From NCBI RefSeq assembly GCF_963678635.1, contig NC_087064.1:24904189-24968188 (forward strand): a stretch of DNA of 64,000 nt, read 5' to 3'. The position numbers and the translations under genes are program-made. The notes under the pieces are model-generated. The model had not been told where the DNA came from. It saw nothing but the letters and a program-made list of their open reading frames with translations, and ran no database searches. Of the stretch, positions 34,294-42,558 are shown piece after piece (the first letter of the stretch is position 1; every line of letters starts with the position of its first letter). Origin of the DNA: Symsagittifera roscoffensis (Eukaryota; Xenacoelomorpha; Acoela; Convolutidae).

Positions 34294-36362
34294 TACCTCC
34301 TCAACTCGTTTCCTTTCGCTGAGTTACCAGCTTTCATCGATATTTCTGAATCCACCTTCGTCTTTCCAACTCTCCTCGGCATCACTCTGCTGCCTAACTT
34401 CATTTTCATCGCATTGATTTTATCAATCACCATTTTTGATCGTATCGTCCCTCTCCTGGTTCTTGACAGATACACCACCTCTCCTTCATCGTCCTGCGGT
34501 GTCATCTTGATGGGAGAATTCGCTTCACTCTCATCAGTGGCTGAGTCGATCAACAACTCACTCAGTCTCCCTTCACACTCATCAAGCTTGTCAAGCACTT
34601 CTCTCATCAAGTGTTGGTTGATACCCGTTTTTAGAATAGACTGGGTCCCATAGCTTTGAACCACGGTCCAGACTTCTTCCATAAACGCCACTCTGTCCAG
34701 CTTGCATCCCGTCCTACTCTCGTGGTCTCGGTGATGTACTTCCCATTCTTCTTCGGACAGCGTTCCCAAGAAAGGTACTCTGACTGAGGCCTCTATTCTT
34801 CTCCTCCGAGGTGATTCCATGAGGATTCTCTGGTCGTTATTTCTTGAATTGCCAGGAGAGCTGCTCTCCGGCAAATTCCGTTTCATTTCCATAAAGGCTG
34901 ACGGAGGCTCCAGTGTCGAGATGCCTTCATCCGCTGGCTCAGTCGTTTCTAATGTATCTGCATTGTTCTCAAGATCACTGAAGATATTGAAATCCAGGCT
35001 GGATGTTCCTCCTGTCGATGCCCTGTCGTCTTCCCCACCAGCTTGATCTTGTTGCATGGGTTCTTCGGTTTGACGGTTTCCACTCTGTCCGTCATTTCCT
35101 TCAGATTTATCTTTGTTCGGGCTCGATGGTCCTTGTTCGTCATTGTCGGCTTCTTCCTGGAATCTCGGTATGAGCAGTGTACCGGCCGATTTATCTTCCT
35201 CTTCTCCATGGACCACTTTGATTTCTTCGCAGCCGAAGGGTGCTAGGAAAGTTCTTGTCTGCAATATTCCTCCCACTTTCATCTCTTTTTTCACCCTGGT
35301 CAGGATTAATGAGGCTTCAGGCAATTCGGTCCTGCCTCTCATCCTCATCGAAGCTAAGCCTAATTCCTTCCATTCCTCATCAAATCTTCCAGGCTTGGGA
35401 GTCGCGGCGTTGCTTATTCGCCTTCTCGTCGCTTGATCCGTGTATGCAAATCGTGTGTACTGTAACACGGCGGCATTTCTCCCTACAAAGTATGGATCCA
35501 TCGTTCCCAAGAAATTCCCTACTCGCCTTTCATTGGCTTCGAATGCTCCCAATCTAGGAGTCTGTGCCACGGAGACTGCTCCGAGCAACATCCTTCTTAT
35601 CAGAGGGAATTCAGGGATTGCCTCCGGCAGCTTCTTGTAATCGCCCCAGTCCTTCGTCTCTTCCCTCACTTTGTGATATGCTGCAGTAAGACGAGGCACT
35701 CTGGTTATCTCACCATTCGTTTTATCATAGGGTCTCAGATTCCAAAGCTTTGGAAACACCTCGATGTGTCCTCTTTCTACTTCTCCCATGCGGTCACGGA
35801 AGTGATCGTCAAAATTGATGACTGTCATCTCTGGCTCCGATATTTTCGCAAATAACAGATCTTCACTCATGAGCTCCCGCAATGTGTGCTGCTCACACCA
35901 GTTCAGTGTACTACCGTCCACTGCCGATATGAGGTTCAGGTGCAGCACCGACCTCCTATATGCTTCCACTTTAACGTCAGGGAACGCAAACGTGACTGCT
36001 GGTCCATAGATCACTGTCACGAACTCCGTGACTCCTCTGATCAGCGCCAAGGGATCGGTTCTCATAGCCAAGCTCAGATCAGTTAACAGTGGCATGCCTC
36101 CAACATGTCGTCTAACATCTTCCTCTCTTTCAATCGTCTCGTCTTCTTCCGTTCCAAAGCGATTTTGTTGTAAGAGATACTGGATAAGAGTGTGTCTCAG
36201 GTCTCTTATCTTGTTCCACGAGTCTGTGGATTTCTTCATATCCAAGTTCCTCACTCTCTCTTTCATCTGCTCTGGACAACGTGCCAGTTCCATTAGTCCT
36301 CCCAAGTTTCCGTGGGTAATTGCAATCAATGTCAGAAGTCCGTCTAGCCGCAGGTTCTGAAT
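34293..36362 (-). CDS. Accessory ORF B, C-terminal part
   Basis: A 678-codon frame from ATG 36329, open upstream to a single TGA at 36365-36363 that separates it from the preceding segment in the same frame. The first ~330 residues are mixed and probably globular (WCEQHTLRELMSEDLLFAKI; LLGAVSVAQTPRLGAFEANE). The middle is a long acidic, Ser/Thr/Gln-rich linker of low complexity. The end is basic. It ends at the TAA that forms the TAATG junction with ORF C. No family is recognised. Confidence 0.6.
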   Translation of the reverse strand: MQNLRLDGLLTLIAITHGNLGGLMELARCPEQMKERVRNLDMKKSTDSWNKIRDLRHTLIQYLLQQNRFGTEEDETIEREEDVRRHVGGMPLLTDLSLAMRTDPLALIRGVTEFVTVIYGPAVTFAFPDVKVEAYRRSVLHLNLISAVDGSTLNWCEQHTLRELMSEDLLFAKISEPEMTVINFDDHFRDRMGEVERGHIEVFPKLWNLRPYDKTNGEITRVPRLTAAYHKVREETKDWGDYKKLPEAIPEFPLIRRMLLGAVSVAQTPRLGAFEANERRVGNFLGTMDPYFVGRNAAVLQYTRFAYTDQATRRRISNAATPKPGRFDEEWKELGLASMRMRGRTELPEASLILTRVKKEMKVGGILQTRTFLAPFGCEEIKVVHGEEEDKSAGTLLIPRFQEEADNDEQGPSSPNKDKSEGNDGQSGNRQTEEPMQQDQAGGEDDRASTGGTSSLDFNIFSDLENNADTLETTEPADEGISTLEPPSAFMEMKRNLPESSSPGNSRNNDQRILMESPRRRRIEASVRVPFLGTLSEEEWEVHHRDHESRTGCKLDRVAFMEEVWTVVQSYGTQSILKTGINQHLMREVLDKLDECEGRLSELLIDSATDESEANSPIKMTPQDDEGEVVYLSRTRRGTIRSKMVIDKINAMKMKLGSRVMPRRVGKTKVDSEISMKAGNSAKGNELRR

Positions 36363-37058
36363 TCAATCGGTGAGCAGCATCGCCGGTCCCTTCACGAAAC
36401 TCTGCGCTCCGAATGTCACGAACAAGGCTATTAATTCCACTATCGATACTCTCACTACTGCTTGGAGGAATTCCTTTATCAAATAGTGCGAGACTTTCGG
36501 GTAAACTTTTGCCAAGAAGGACGCGTTCCATCCGGCTCCCAACCCTTCTAGCATGCTGTCTATCCTTTCAAAGCCCTCCTGTCCTTTCATTTCCTGGGTC
36601 CAGAAGGTTTCCAGAGTAATCTGACACATTCTGTTTACAAACTCAGCAGTCTTTTCTCCGGCATTTTCCGCCAGGTTCACCTCCTTCAACAAGTAGGCAT
36701 GCATCTTCGTGATCATCAAGGGGCCTTGCTCAAAAGCATCTGCACCCAATGCCGCTACTCTAGGGTTCAGGTGTAGCCACTGGTTGGCTTCCGGCTTGGT
36801 TCTCAGAACTATCGCCTCCAGATGAGCTCTCGTCTCCAGTGAATTTTTCCTTCTTGTGTCTTCACCGCCACTTCCATTGCTCGGAACCATAAGTCGTTGG
36901 ACATTGCCGTGATCACTCGATGGTCGTCGTCTATTCCCGGTTTCAGTTTGAGTTGTCGACTGAAATTGGACAGTTCCAACCCCAGCACTTCGTCCAACAC
37001 TAACATGTGTAGCGCGTGGTCCTTGAATCCTCTCATCGCGTTTGAGATATCTGACCAT
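36363..37058 (-). CDS. Accessory ORF B, middle part (after a frameshift)
   Basis: The protein of the 36809-39163 frame continues here after a one-base shift near 36860-36880. The natural seam is about FRAMEVAV to EDTRRKNSLETRAHLEAIV. From there it runs with protein-like composition to the TGA at 36365-36363 and then in frame into the next segment. The first ~60 codons of this ORF, which overlap the other frame, are a shadow. No domain is recognised. Confidence 0.55.
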   Translation of the reverse strand: MVRYLKRDERIQGPRATHVSVGRSAGVGTVQFQSTTQTETGNRRRPSSDHGNVQRLMVPSNGSGGEDTRRKNSLETRAHLEAIVLRTKPEANQWLHLNPRVAALGADAFEQGPLMITKMHAYLLKEVNLAENAGEKTAEFVNRMCQITLETFWTQEMKGQEGFERIDSMLEGLGAGWNASFLAKVYPKVSHYLIKEFLQAVVRVSIVELIALFVTFGAQSFVKGPAMLLTD

Positions 37059-39163
37059 ACTGCAGGCAGTTCAGACTTAAGTGGCCTCAGATTCTCCATT
37101 TCTATCAGGCGATTCGGAGCTGATATGATCACCTCATATTTTCCTTCCGAGAGTAAGGCCACAATTGCATACACGAATTTCAGTCCATCCGGGAGATGTG
37201 TATATCCCGGAGACAACGCGAATACTACTCTCAATGCCACTTTATTGAATGACCCCTCCTTCGTCGCATCCACCACTTCACCCATCGACTCAAGGATGTC
37301 TTTTATCGCTGGCCATACAGCGTTCTCTGCTGTTGTAGGATCTCTGAGTCTGCTCAGAAAACCTCTACTGTGTAGATGGTCATTGATGCCAGCAAACACA
37401 ATCGTAATTGGATTCATGTCCGTCTGCCTTTGTACCCCTATAGCCAAAGATACTGATTGCAGTAGGTCCAGGTCGACTGCTGCCAACATTATGACGTCCG
37501 GCCAGAACAAAGACTTGGAAGTGTACACGAACTCTGAATTCGCTACTACCATAATCTTGGCCTTCCTCTCAGCTTTGTCATAGGCGGCGAAGATGGTTTC
37601 ATCTTTCTTTATCGCATTCAATCCGCCATATCTCTGGGCATCACCATCTTGGTTCACTAGTTTTGGGTACACTCTTTCCTTCACATGACCAGGGGGTGTC
37701 GTCAGCTGCCTGAATATCTTCACGTGTTGTCCAATCGGCGCTCTCGTCGTCAGGAATCTTCCTGGTCTCTCTTCACGATTCCCCTCATCATGGTTCAACC
37801 TCACGTCTTGCAACGGTCTCGCATTCACTGGTCCCATCGTGTTGTTAGAGGGCAGTCCCTCCAAGTCAGCAAATCTCAAGGCCGTCGTGGAGCTGAAATT
37901 TATGCTAGCGGCTATCAACCAGTCTACGCCGGTCATCGAGTACAATCTGCTGACGGATAGCATCGCTCCATTCAGCATCCTCCTTGCATCTTCGATGAAG
38001 CTTACTCTCTGGAGATCCAGCTTCATTAGTTCGTCTTTGTATATATGCCAGGGAGACGGTATGGGTCGCGACCACATCAATGAGCCTCTGCTCGGTCTCT
38101 CCTCTCGACTGGTACTCGTCGTCTCCGATCTAGTGTCCGATCTAGATGTGCCTGCTGTCTCTTCGATTGGGTTGACAGTTCCTATTCTTCTCCTAGGATG
38201 AATAGTCCTCCTCATCGGTGCTTCTCCCAATCGATCCTGTACGTCTGTTCTTCGACCTGGTTCGCTGGAGCTTTGTTGCCTGTAGTTGGTGACGGCCGGG
38301 GCCGTACCCAATCGTGTTTCCAAGCTAGGAGGCACAAAGGTGGTAATCACCGCGTCACTCACTGTTCCTTCTTCCTTCAGCACTCCTGTGTCAAAGAGTT
38401 CTGCTTCCAGCTCGTTCAACCGCTCTTGGAAGACTCGATTCAACCAAGCTTGTCCTTCGATACTGTCGAAGTGGATGCCGTCCGTGGTCAGTCTGGCCTG
38501 ATCCATGGCTCTCAACTCATGTTCGATGTCCATGAGGATCATTCTTCCGGCGTTTCGACTTGCTAGGTTCCTCAAAATGTTGTTCCATCTTACGACTCCC
38601 TCGTTGTGCCTTCTTCCTGAGGCTGTCAGGCTTCTCGTGTTCATGGGCACAGTGCAAACGGTCAGTACCGCGCAACTGAATTTCTGCCAGAGGGTAGTAA
38701 ACAAACACACCATCATTGACCCCCATAGTGCTTCCTGCTCGTCAGAACCTCTGGAGATGTCATTCGTCCCAACTAAGATCATCACATTGGGAATCCTCCC
38801 TGGATTCATCAGTTCCACCATCCGATATAATTGGGCCATCGTCGCTCCTCCAAAGGCCATCACCGTGGTGAGCCACGAGGTCCTCAAATTTGACAGCACT
38901 CTGACCAAGCTGTCTCCCAGTATCAGATGAGATGTCCCGAGTGGTGGTTGCTGCAGGTTCAAAGCTGGGCTCCAGGTAGCTCGATTGAAGCAGGCCCTCG
39001 GATCTGTCTCCGGAACTCCCGTGAAATTATATTTCAATTGATTATTCTTCTGCACGTCTATTATGCGAGACACTTTCTTCGCTGGCATCTTTCGTACTTT
39101 CCTCTCTGGGATTCTCGAGCTCCCCATGAGTGGTGTCACGTTACTTATCCCTTGTCTGATCAC
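36809..39163 (-). CDS. Accessory ORF B, SGNH (GDSL-type) hydrolase domain protein
   Basis: The 784-codon frame carries the four SGNH blocks in order: GDSLVR (Ser85), FGGATM (Gly105), VGTND (Asn134) and TDGIH (Asp228/His231). All catalytic residues are present and correctly spaced for the roughly 190-residue fold. The family hydrolyses esters and thioesters. A basic, serine-rich linker follows. A second globular region has a GIND motif (VFAGINDHLHSRG) that may be a degenerate SGNH-like fold without its serine. SGNH domains are known from ORF1 of CR1-type elements and from bdelloid rotifer retroelements. The frame opens without an ATG (GTG at 39163) and joins the upstream coiled-coil ORF by a frameshift. 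Confidence 0.75.
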   Translation of the reverse strand: MIRQGISNVTPLMGSSRIPERKVRKMPAKKVSRIIDVQKNNQLKYNFTGVPETDPRACFNRATWSPALNLQQPPLGTSHLILGDSLVRVLSNLRTSWLTTVMAFGGATMAQLYRMVELMNPGRIPNVMILVGTNDISRGSDEQEALWGSMMVCLFTTLWQKFSCAVLTVCTVPMNTRSLTASGRRHNEGVVRWNNILRNLASRNAGRMILMDIEHELRAMDQARLTTDGIHFDSIEGQAWLNRVFQERLNELEAELFDTGVLKEEGTVSDAVITTFVPPSLETRLGTAPAVTNYRQQSSSEPGRRTDVQDRLGEAPMRRTIHPRRRIGTVNPIEETAGTSRSDTRSETTSTSREERPSRGSLMWSRPIPSPWHIYKDELMKLDLQRVSFIEDARRMLNGAMLSVSRLYSMTGVDWLIAASINFSSTTALRFADLEGLPSNNTMGPVNARPLQDVRLNHDEGNREERPGRFLTTRAPIGQHVKIFRQLTTPPGHVKERVYPKLVNQDGDAQRYGGLNAIKKDETIFAAYDKAERKAKIMVVANSEFVYTSKSLFWPDVIMLAAVDLDLLQSVSLAIGVQRQTDMNPITIVFAGINDHLHSRGFLSRLRDPTTAENAVWPAIKDILESMGEVVDATKEGSFNKVALRVVFALSPGYTHLPDGLKFVYAIVALLSEGKYEVIISAPNRLIEMENLRPLKSELPAVWSDISNAMRGFKDHALHMLVLDEVLGLELSNFSRQLKLKPGIDDDHRVITAMSNDLWFRAMEVAVKTQEGKIHWRRELIWRR

Positions 39164-39711
39164 GGTCTGGGAGAGTTGTACTCTGCCCGTATCGTCAATC
39201 GTTCATAGGGTGCAGTCACCCCGGAACCTGGCGCATTCTTGTTAGCGACCAGTCGTCCAGCTGTCTCTATCAGTTTCCTCACTGTCTGTTCTACGACGGG
39301 GTCACCCAAGGTGTCACTAGGATCCGGGATCGTTACTCGATTTGTCTCTGCTGGAGGTCGTGTCTCCGTTGTTTGACTCATTTCTCGAGGCGTCAAGAGC
39401 TCCATCGGGGACTGCCCACGAGGAATATCCCTTGCAGGTATCACTTTCTCCACGGCTGTTGTCAACGCCATTTGCTCCGATCGCTTTTTGTATTCCTGCC
39501 TTAAGCGCTCAATCTCTTGACCCTGCTTTTTGTTGCAGTCTTCAAACAACTTTCTCCACATGTCCCGATCTTCCTCCATCTGGAGCATGCTTCTGGTCAT
39601 CTCGTCCAGCTCCTTCTTCGTACTTTTCAGTTCTTCGTTCATCTCATCCAGACCTTGCATGGTTTGGTTCGTCTGAACTTCATGTCCTACTTTCGCCCTT
39701 TTTGGTGGCAC
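39160..39711 (-). CDS. Accessory ORF B, coiled-coil segment
   Basis: It encodes a long coiled coil (about residues 20-85, MNEELKSTKKELDEMTRSML then MEEDRDMWRKLFEDC), followed by a polar, proline-rich region. The frame has no ATG and remains open upstream into the preceding ORF (GDLVWFGSPLRAAVPPK), so it looks like a continuation of the 40145 ORF after a frameshift near 39720-39790. At its end the stop TGA overlaps the next frame as GTGA. A coiled coil ahead of the SGNH domain suggests self-association, as in CR1 ORF1 proteins. Confidence 0.6.
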   Translation of the reverse strand: MPPKRAKVGHEVQTNQTMQGLDEMNEELKSTKKELDEMTRSMLQMEEDRDMWRKLFEDCNKKQGQEIERLRQEYKKRSEQMALTTAVEKVIPARDIPRGQSPMELLTPREMSQTTETRPPAETNRVTIPDPSDTLGDPVVEQTVRKLIETAGRLVANKNAPGSGVTAPYERLTIRAEYNSPRP

Positions 39712-39719
39712 AGCTGCTC

Positions 39720-40145
39720 TCAGTGGTGAACCAAACCAGACGAGGTCGCCTCGCTGTTCATCTCCCGATGAATTCTCGTCAGCCCAGGTTTGGGCTTGGA
39801 GGGCATTGGCATCTCACCTGGTTGGTAAGTCCTAGAACTTCCCAATCCAGGCTCATTCGCCAAGTCACTCCCTGAGAGAGCCCCGTTTCTCCACCTCATC
39901 ACTCTCATGTTCGGGCGGTCTAGTACTCCTCTTTCTCCATATGCTGCCATCAACAGGACTTCCGTGGGGCGGTCCCCACGGTTTTCGTGCCCCAAGATGT
40001 TGATCAGGGCGGTCAGCAACATGACTACCTCTGGGTCCTCCAGAGCGAAGTCTCGATCGATCAGCCGACGATAGATTGCATCTATCATCGGTCCTACATA
40101 TGCCTCTGCCAGGTCCATCAATTCATCCAAGTTGAAGTTGTCCAT
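39720..40145 (-). CDS. Accessory ORF B, N-terminal segment
   Basis: It starts with a true ATG at 40145 (MDNFNLDELMDLAEAYVG) after 400 bp of non-coding sequence, so it is the likely start of the downstream accessory polyprotein. The first ~70 residues look helical. The frame then shifts into the coiled-coil ORF near 39720-39790. Together the segments 40145-34293 would make about 1,950 codons. No domain is recognised here. Confidence 0.6.
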   Translation of the reverse strand: MDNFNLDELMDLAEAYVGPMIDAIYRRLIDRDFALEDPEVVMLLTALINILGHENRGDRPTEVLLMAAYGERGVLDRPNMRVMRWRNGALSGSDLANEPGLGSSRTYQPGEMPMPSKPKPGLTRIHREMNSEATSSGLVHH

Positions 40146-40548
40146 TCTATTCTTTCAAGTTTGATTTGATTCGATTCGATATTTGACTCAAGTGAGTTAT
40201 TAAATGATCAATCAGGATCTAGAAAAGAAGTCACAAATATCACACTTGTCTGTTTCACCTTAACATATATCGTTAAAATTTGCTTAAAAACAGTTCAGAT
40301 AAAAAGATATTTATCCTAAAATTTATTAAAATCAATTGGTTTCTAAAATTTTGGAATTCGACCTAAGATTGGACAGTCCAAACTTTGGATCTATTCCCAA
40401 GATCGTCATTTAGTTGTTCATGGTCACTAACCCCTACTTACCCATGATCTTAATAACCTAACACATAACATAACATAACATAACATAACGCACATATCAC
40501 ATATTACATTCAACTTAGTCTTTGGCCTAACACTCTCTCGCACATCAC
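40146..40548 (-). other. Non-coding gap between the pol-macro ORF and accessory ORF B
   Basis: About 400 bp of AT-rich DNA with five CATAA repeats (40465-40490) and no ORF. It may hold a promoter or splice acceptor for the accessory ORFs. No clear pyrimidine tract plus AG was found next to the ATG at 40145. Confidence 0.5.
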
Positions 40549-41502
40549 TCAGCCTATACTTAAGTAATATTTCTTATGTAGATATACTTGTATGTTCGTA
40601 TCAGAGAATATCACGTGTACAAGCGCGTACATTCCCGAGGATGCAGTCTTCCTCTGTTTGGATCGTACACTGGAAGCGAGAGCTCCTTCACGTCCATTTC
40701 GACAAGGAAGTCCCTCAGCCTCGTCAAAGACAAGACTAGGTTCTCTGGGTCCACGTGCTGCTTCTCCGTCGCCCTCGTTACCCAGAAGCACAAGTATTTT
40801 CCCGGTATCTGCGACGCCGCCGGAGGTTGCCACGCCCCCTATCCCTGGTCTTTGCTTCCAAAGGAATTCCACGTTTTTGTATTCTCTCTTAAAATCTGCC
40901 GCTAACGCTGTCCTAAAACTCATGTCTGCTGTGATTGCTATCGCACATGTTCTATTTGTGAGTATGAAATCATTGTCTGTTAGTATTATGTTACTTGGAT
41001 ATTCATTTGGTAAGTTAAAATATGACTCAACTACCCTGCCTATGTCAGGTTTCTTAGGCTCGTCGCCTGTTTCTGCTTCTAAGTCTCCTGTTTCTCTTGC
41101 TATTCTTAATTTTTTTATTATCAAGTTTTCAGTGTGGGTAAGTCCTACCCCCACTCCCCGGACAAAAATATCCATCGACGTCCCCGTCGATCGCATACCG
41201 GGTATCAAGTCAAGGTTAGAAGCTGGGATGAGTAGTCGTCCTTCCTGGGCAGCCCAGGAAGGATCATCTCGTTCGGTCTTGATGTATTTCATGCTTTCAC
41301 GATCTACGTCTTGAATTGTGACGCTGGTCTCCTCTGGATCCGAGGTCGTTTCATTCAGCCACTCTAAGACACGCAGGTTCGTCAAGTCTTGTTCATATGA
41401 CTGCTGTTGCTCGTCGTCAAATTCTACCTCGGGTTTCGACCAGTCGTCAACCCACTCATCGTCGTGATCATCGACTAAGTCAATGTCTTGTGACACAGTT
41501 AT
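40549..41502 (-). CDS. TARG1-like macro domain at the C-terminus of pol
   Basis: An acidic stretch (VDDHDDEWVDDWSKPEVEFDD) leads to a macro-type domain at about residues 170-315. It reads CAIAITADMSFRTALAADFK, EYKNVEFLWKQRPGIGGV, then after a one-base shift KYLCFWVTRATEKQHVDPEN, LVLSLTRLRDFLVEMDVKEL and SLPVYDPNRGRL, and in the first frame VHVIFSDTNIQVYLHKK. This matches the order of the ADP-ribosyl hydrolase TARG1/OARD1: ligand strand, FK..F..V..L, G-V, Y...T, ENL..SL, LS.P, F..T.I. The shifts lie at an A4 run (40797-40800) and near 40630-40640. The ORF is in frame with integrase across a TAA (41505-41503), which suggests it is pol's last domain. Confidence 0.65.
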   Translation of the reverse strand: MTVSQDIDLVDDHDDEWVDDWSKPEVEFDDEQQQSYEQDLTNLRVLEWLNETTSDPEETSVTIQDVDRESMKYIKTERDDPSWAAQEGRLLIPASNLDLIPGMRSTGTSMDIFVRGVGVGLTHTENLIIKKLRIARETGDLEAETGDEPKKPDIGRVVESYFNLPNEYPSNIILTDNDFILTNRTCAIAITADMSFRTALAADFKREYKNVEFLWKQRPGIGGVATSGGVADTGKILVLLGNEGDGEAARGPREPSLVFDEAEGLPCRNGREGALASSVRSKQRKTASSGMYALVHVIFSDTNIQVYLHKKYYLSIG

Positions 41503-41505
41503 TTA

Positions 41506-42144
41506 CTCTAGACTCACTACTTCCTCCACTATCTTCTTTAGATCTATCCTATACACTACAAAGTCGTCACCGAAAGGATTGTATTTCTTTCTTGGTCTCA
41601 TCCCGTCCTTCTGACGAGTCTGTATGGTGAACGGAAGATCCGGTTCCAAGTTCTTGGGAACCTCTATCTGTTCGGGATCCTACCAATCTTCCTCTGCGTA
41701 GGGTAAGGTTTCATCGTCCGCTTCGATCTGTTCGTTCGGATCGAGGTTTCAGCGGTGTATCCGTACCTTCCTCTACGACTTCGTTTCCATCGTTCTTCTC
41801 CCTGGTGCCTTTTTCATTGACCTCACAAGCAGGATCCATCATTAGATAATCCCCTTCTTCCATGTCTGCAGGTATACACCAGTCTTCTGTCGATGGATTG
41901 TGTGGCTTTATATTCTCGTAGTGGGCGGCTCGGCCAGTACTCAGTCTATAAAAGCGTCCCTCCTGATGCACCTCCGTAATCATGAAGGGTCCCCTCCTTT
42001 TTTTAGGAGCTTTTTTGTCCCTTTCGGTGGTATAACGTTCTGTAATACCCATACGTAGTCTCCCACCGAGTAAGCCTTTGCACCAGCTGCTTTCTTGTCG
42101 AATCTTTTCCTCTGCCTTGCCTGTGCCTGCTGAGTGTTTCGTCT
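41506..42144 (-). pseudogene. C-terminal tail of pol in the large element
   Basis: After the TGA at 42147-42145 the integrase tail reads RRNTQQAQARQRKRFDKKAA, then YSVGDYVWVLQNVIPP. It shifts frame at an A7 run (41998-42004) to RGPFMITEVHQEGRFYRLS, as expected for the SH3-like end of a Gypsy integrase. A second shift near 41747 restores the first frame (NEQIEADDETLPYAEEDW). It crosses a TAG (41682-41680) and ends with RKKYNPFGDDFVVYRIDLKK at the TAA 41505-41503. The frame then continues directly into the macro domain. Confidence 0.7.
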
Positions 42145-42558
42145 TCACAAATCGTTCAGCTCCTGTTGGCGTCTGATCACATCCCTATCGTAGACCTGTG
42201 GGGACGTTTTCTTTCCCTCATATTCTGGGTAGAAGAAGGTTAAGGGTAAAGACTTTTCGTGTCCAGTTAGCATCATGTGTGGACTGACTCCAGTGGTGGA
42301 GTGTTGCGTGCTGTTATATGCTCCCATCACCTGTGGAAGGTATCTGTCCCAATCGGTCATGTAGCTGGAACAATATACTCTCAGCATCGACACTAACGTC
42401 CTGTTCTGTCTTTCCACTAAGCCATTCGTCTGAGGGTGGTATGTCGTGGAGTGAGCCTGAGCGACCTGTGAGCGTCTCATAAGCTCTTTCGTAAGCTCTC
42501 CTACGAAAGCTGTTCCATTATCCGATTGAAACGTCATCGGACAACCATGTCTTGCTAT
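42145..42558 (-). CDS. Integrase catalytic core, second half
   Basis: It follows the TGA at 42561-42559 without a frame change: INT-stop-IARHGCPMTFQSDNGTAF. The second catalytic Asp (QSDNGTAF) and the Glu (TNGLVERQNR) are present, so only the nonsense codon interrupts the core. The position of the stop normally carries Trp in related integrases, so TGG to TGA is likely. It ends at another TGA (42147-42145). Confidence 0.8.
   Translation of the reverse strand: MARHGCPMTFQSDNGTAFVGELTKELMRRSQVAQAHSTTYHPQTNGLVERQNRTLVSMLRVYCSSYMTDWDRYLPQVMGAYNSTQHSTTGVSPHMMLTGHEKSLPLTFFYPEYEGKKTSPQVYDRDVIRRQQELNDL

Noticed and set aside
31204-40145. Envelope gene, as in errantiviruses or BEL-type elements
   Set aside because: The accessory ORFs have no signal peptide, no fusion-peptide-like stretch and no C-terminal membrane anchor that I can see. 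The recognisable domain is an SGNH hydrolase.
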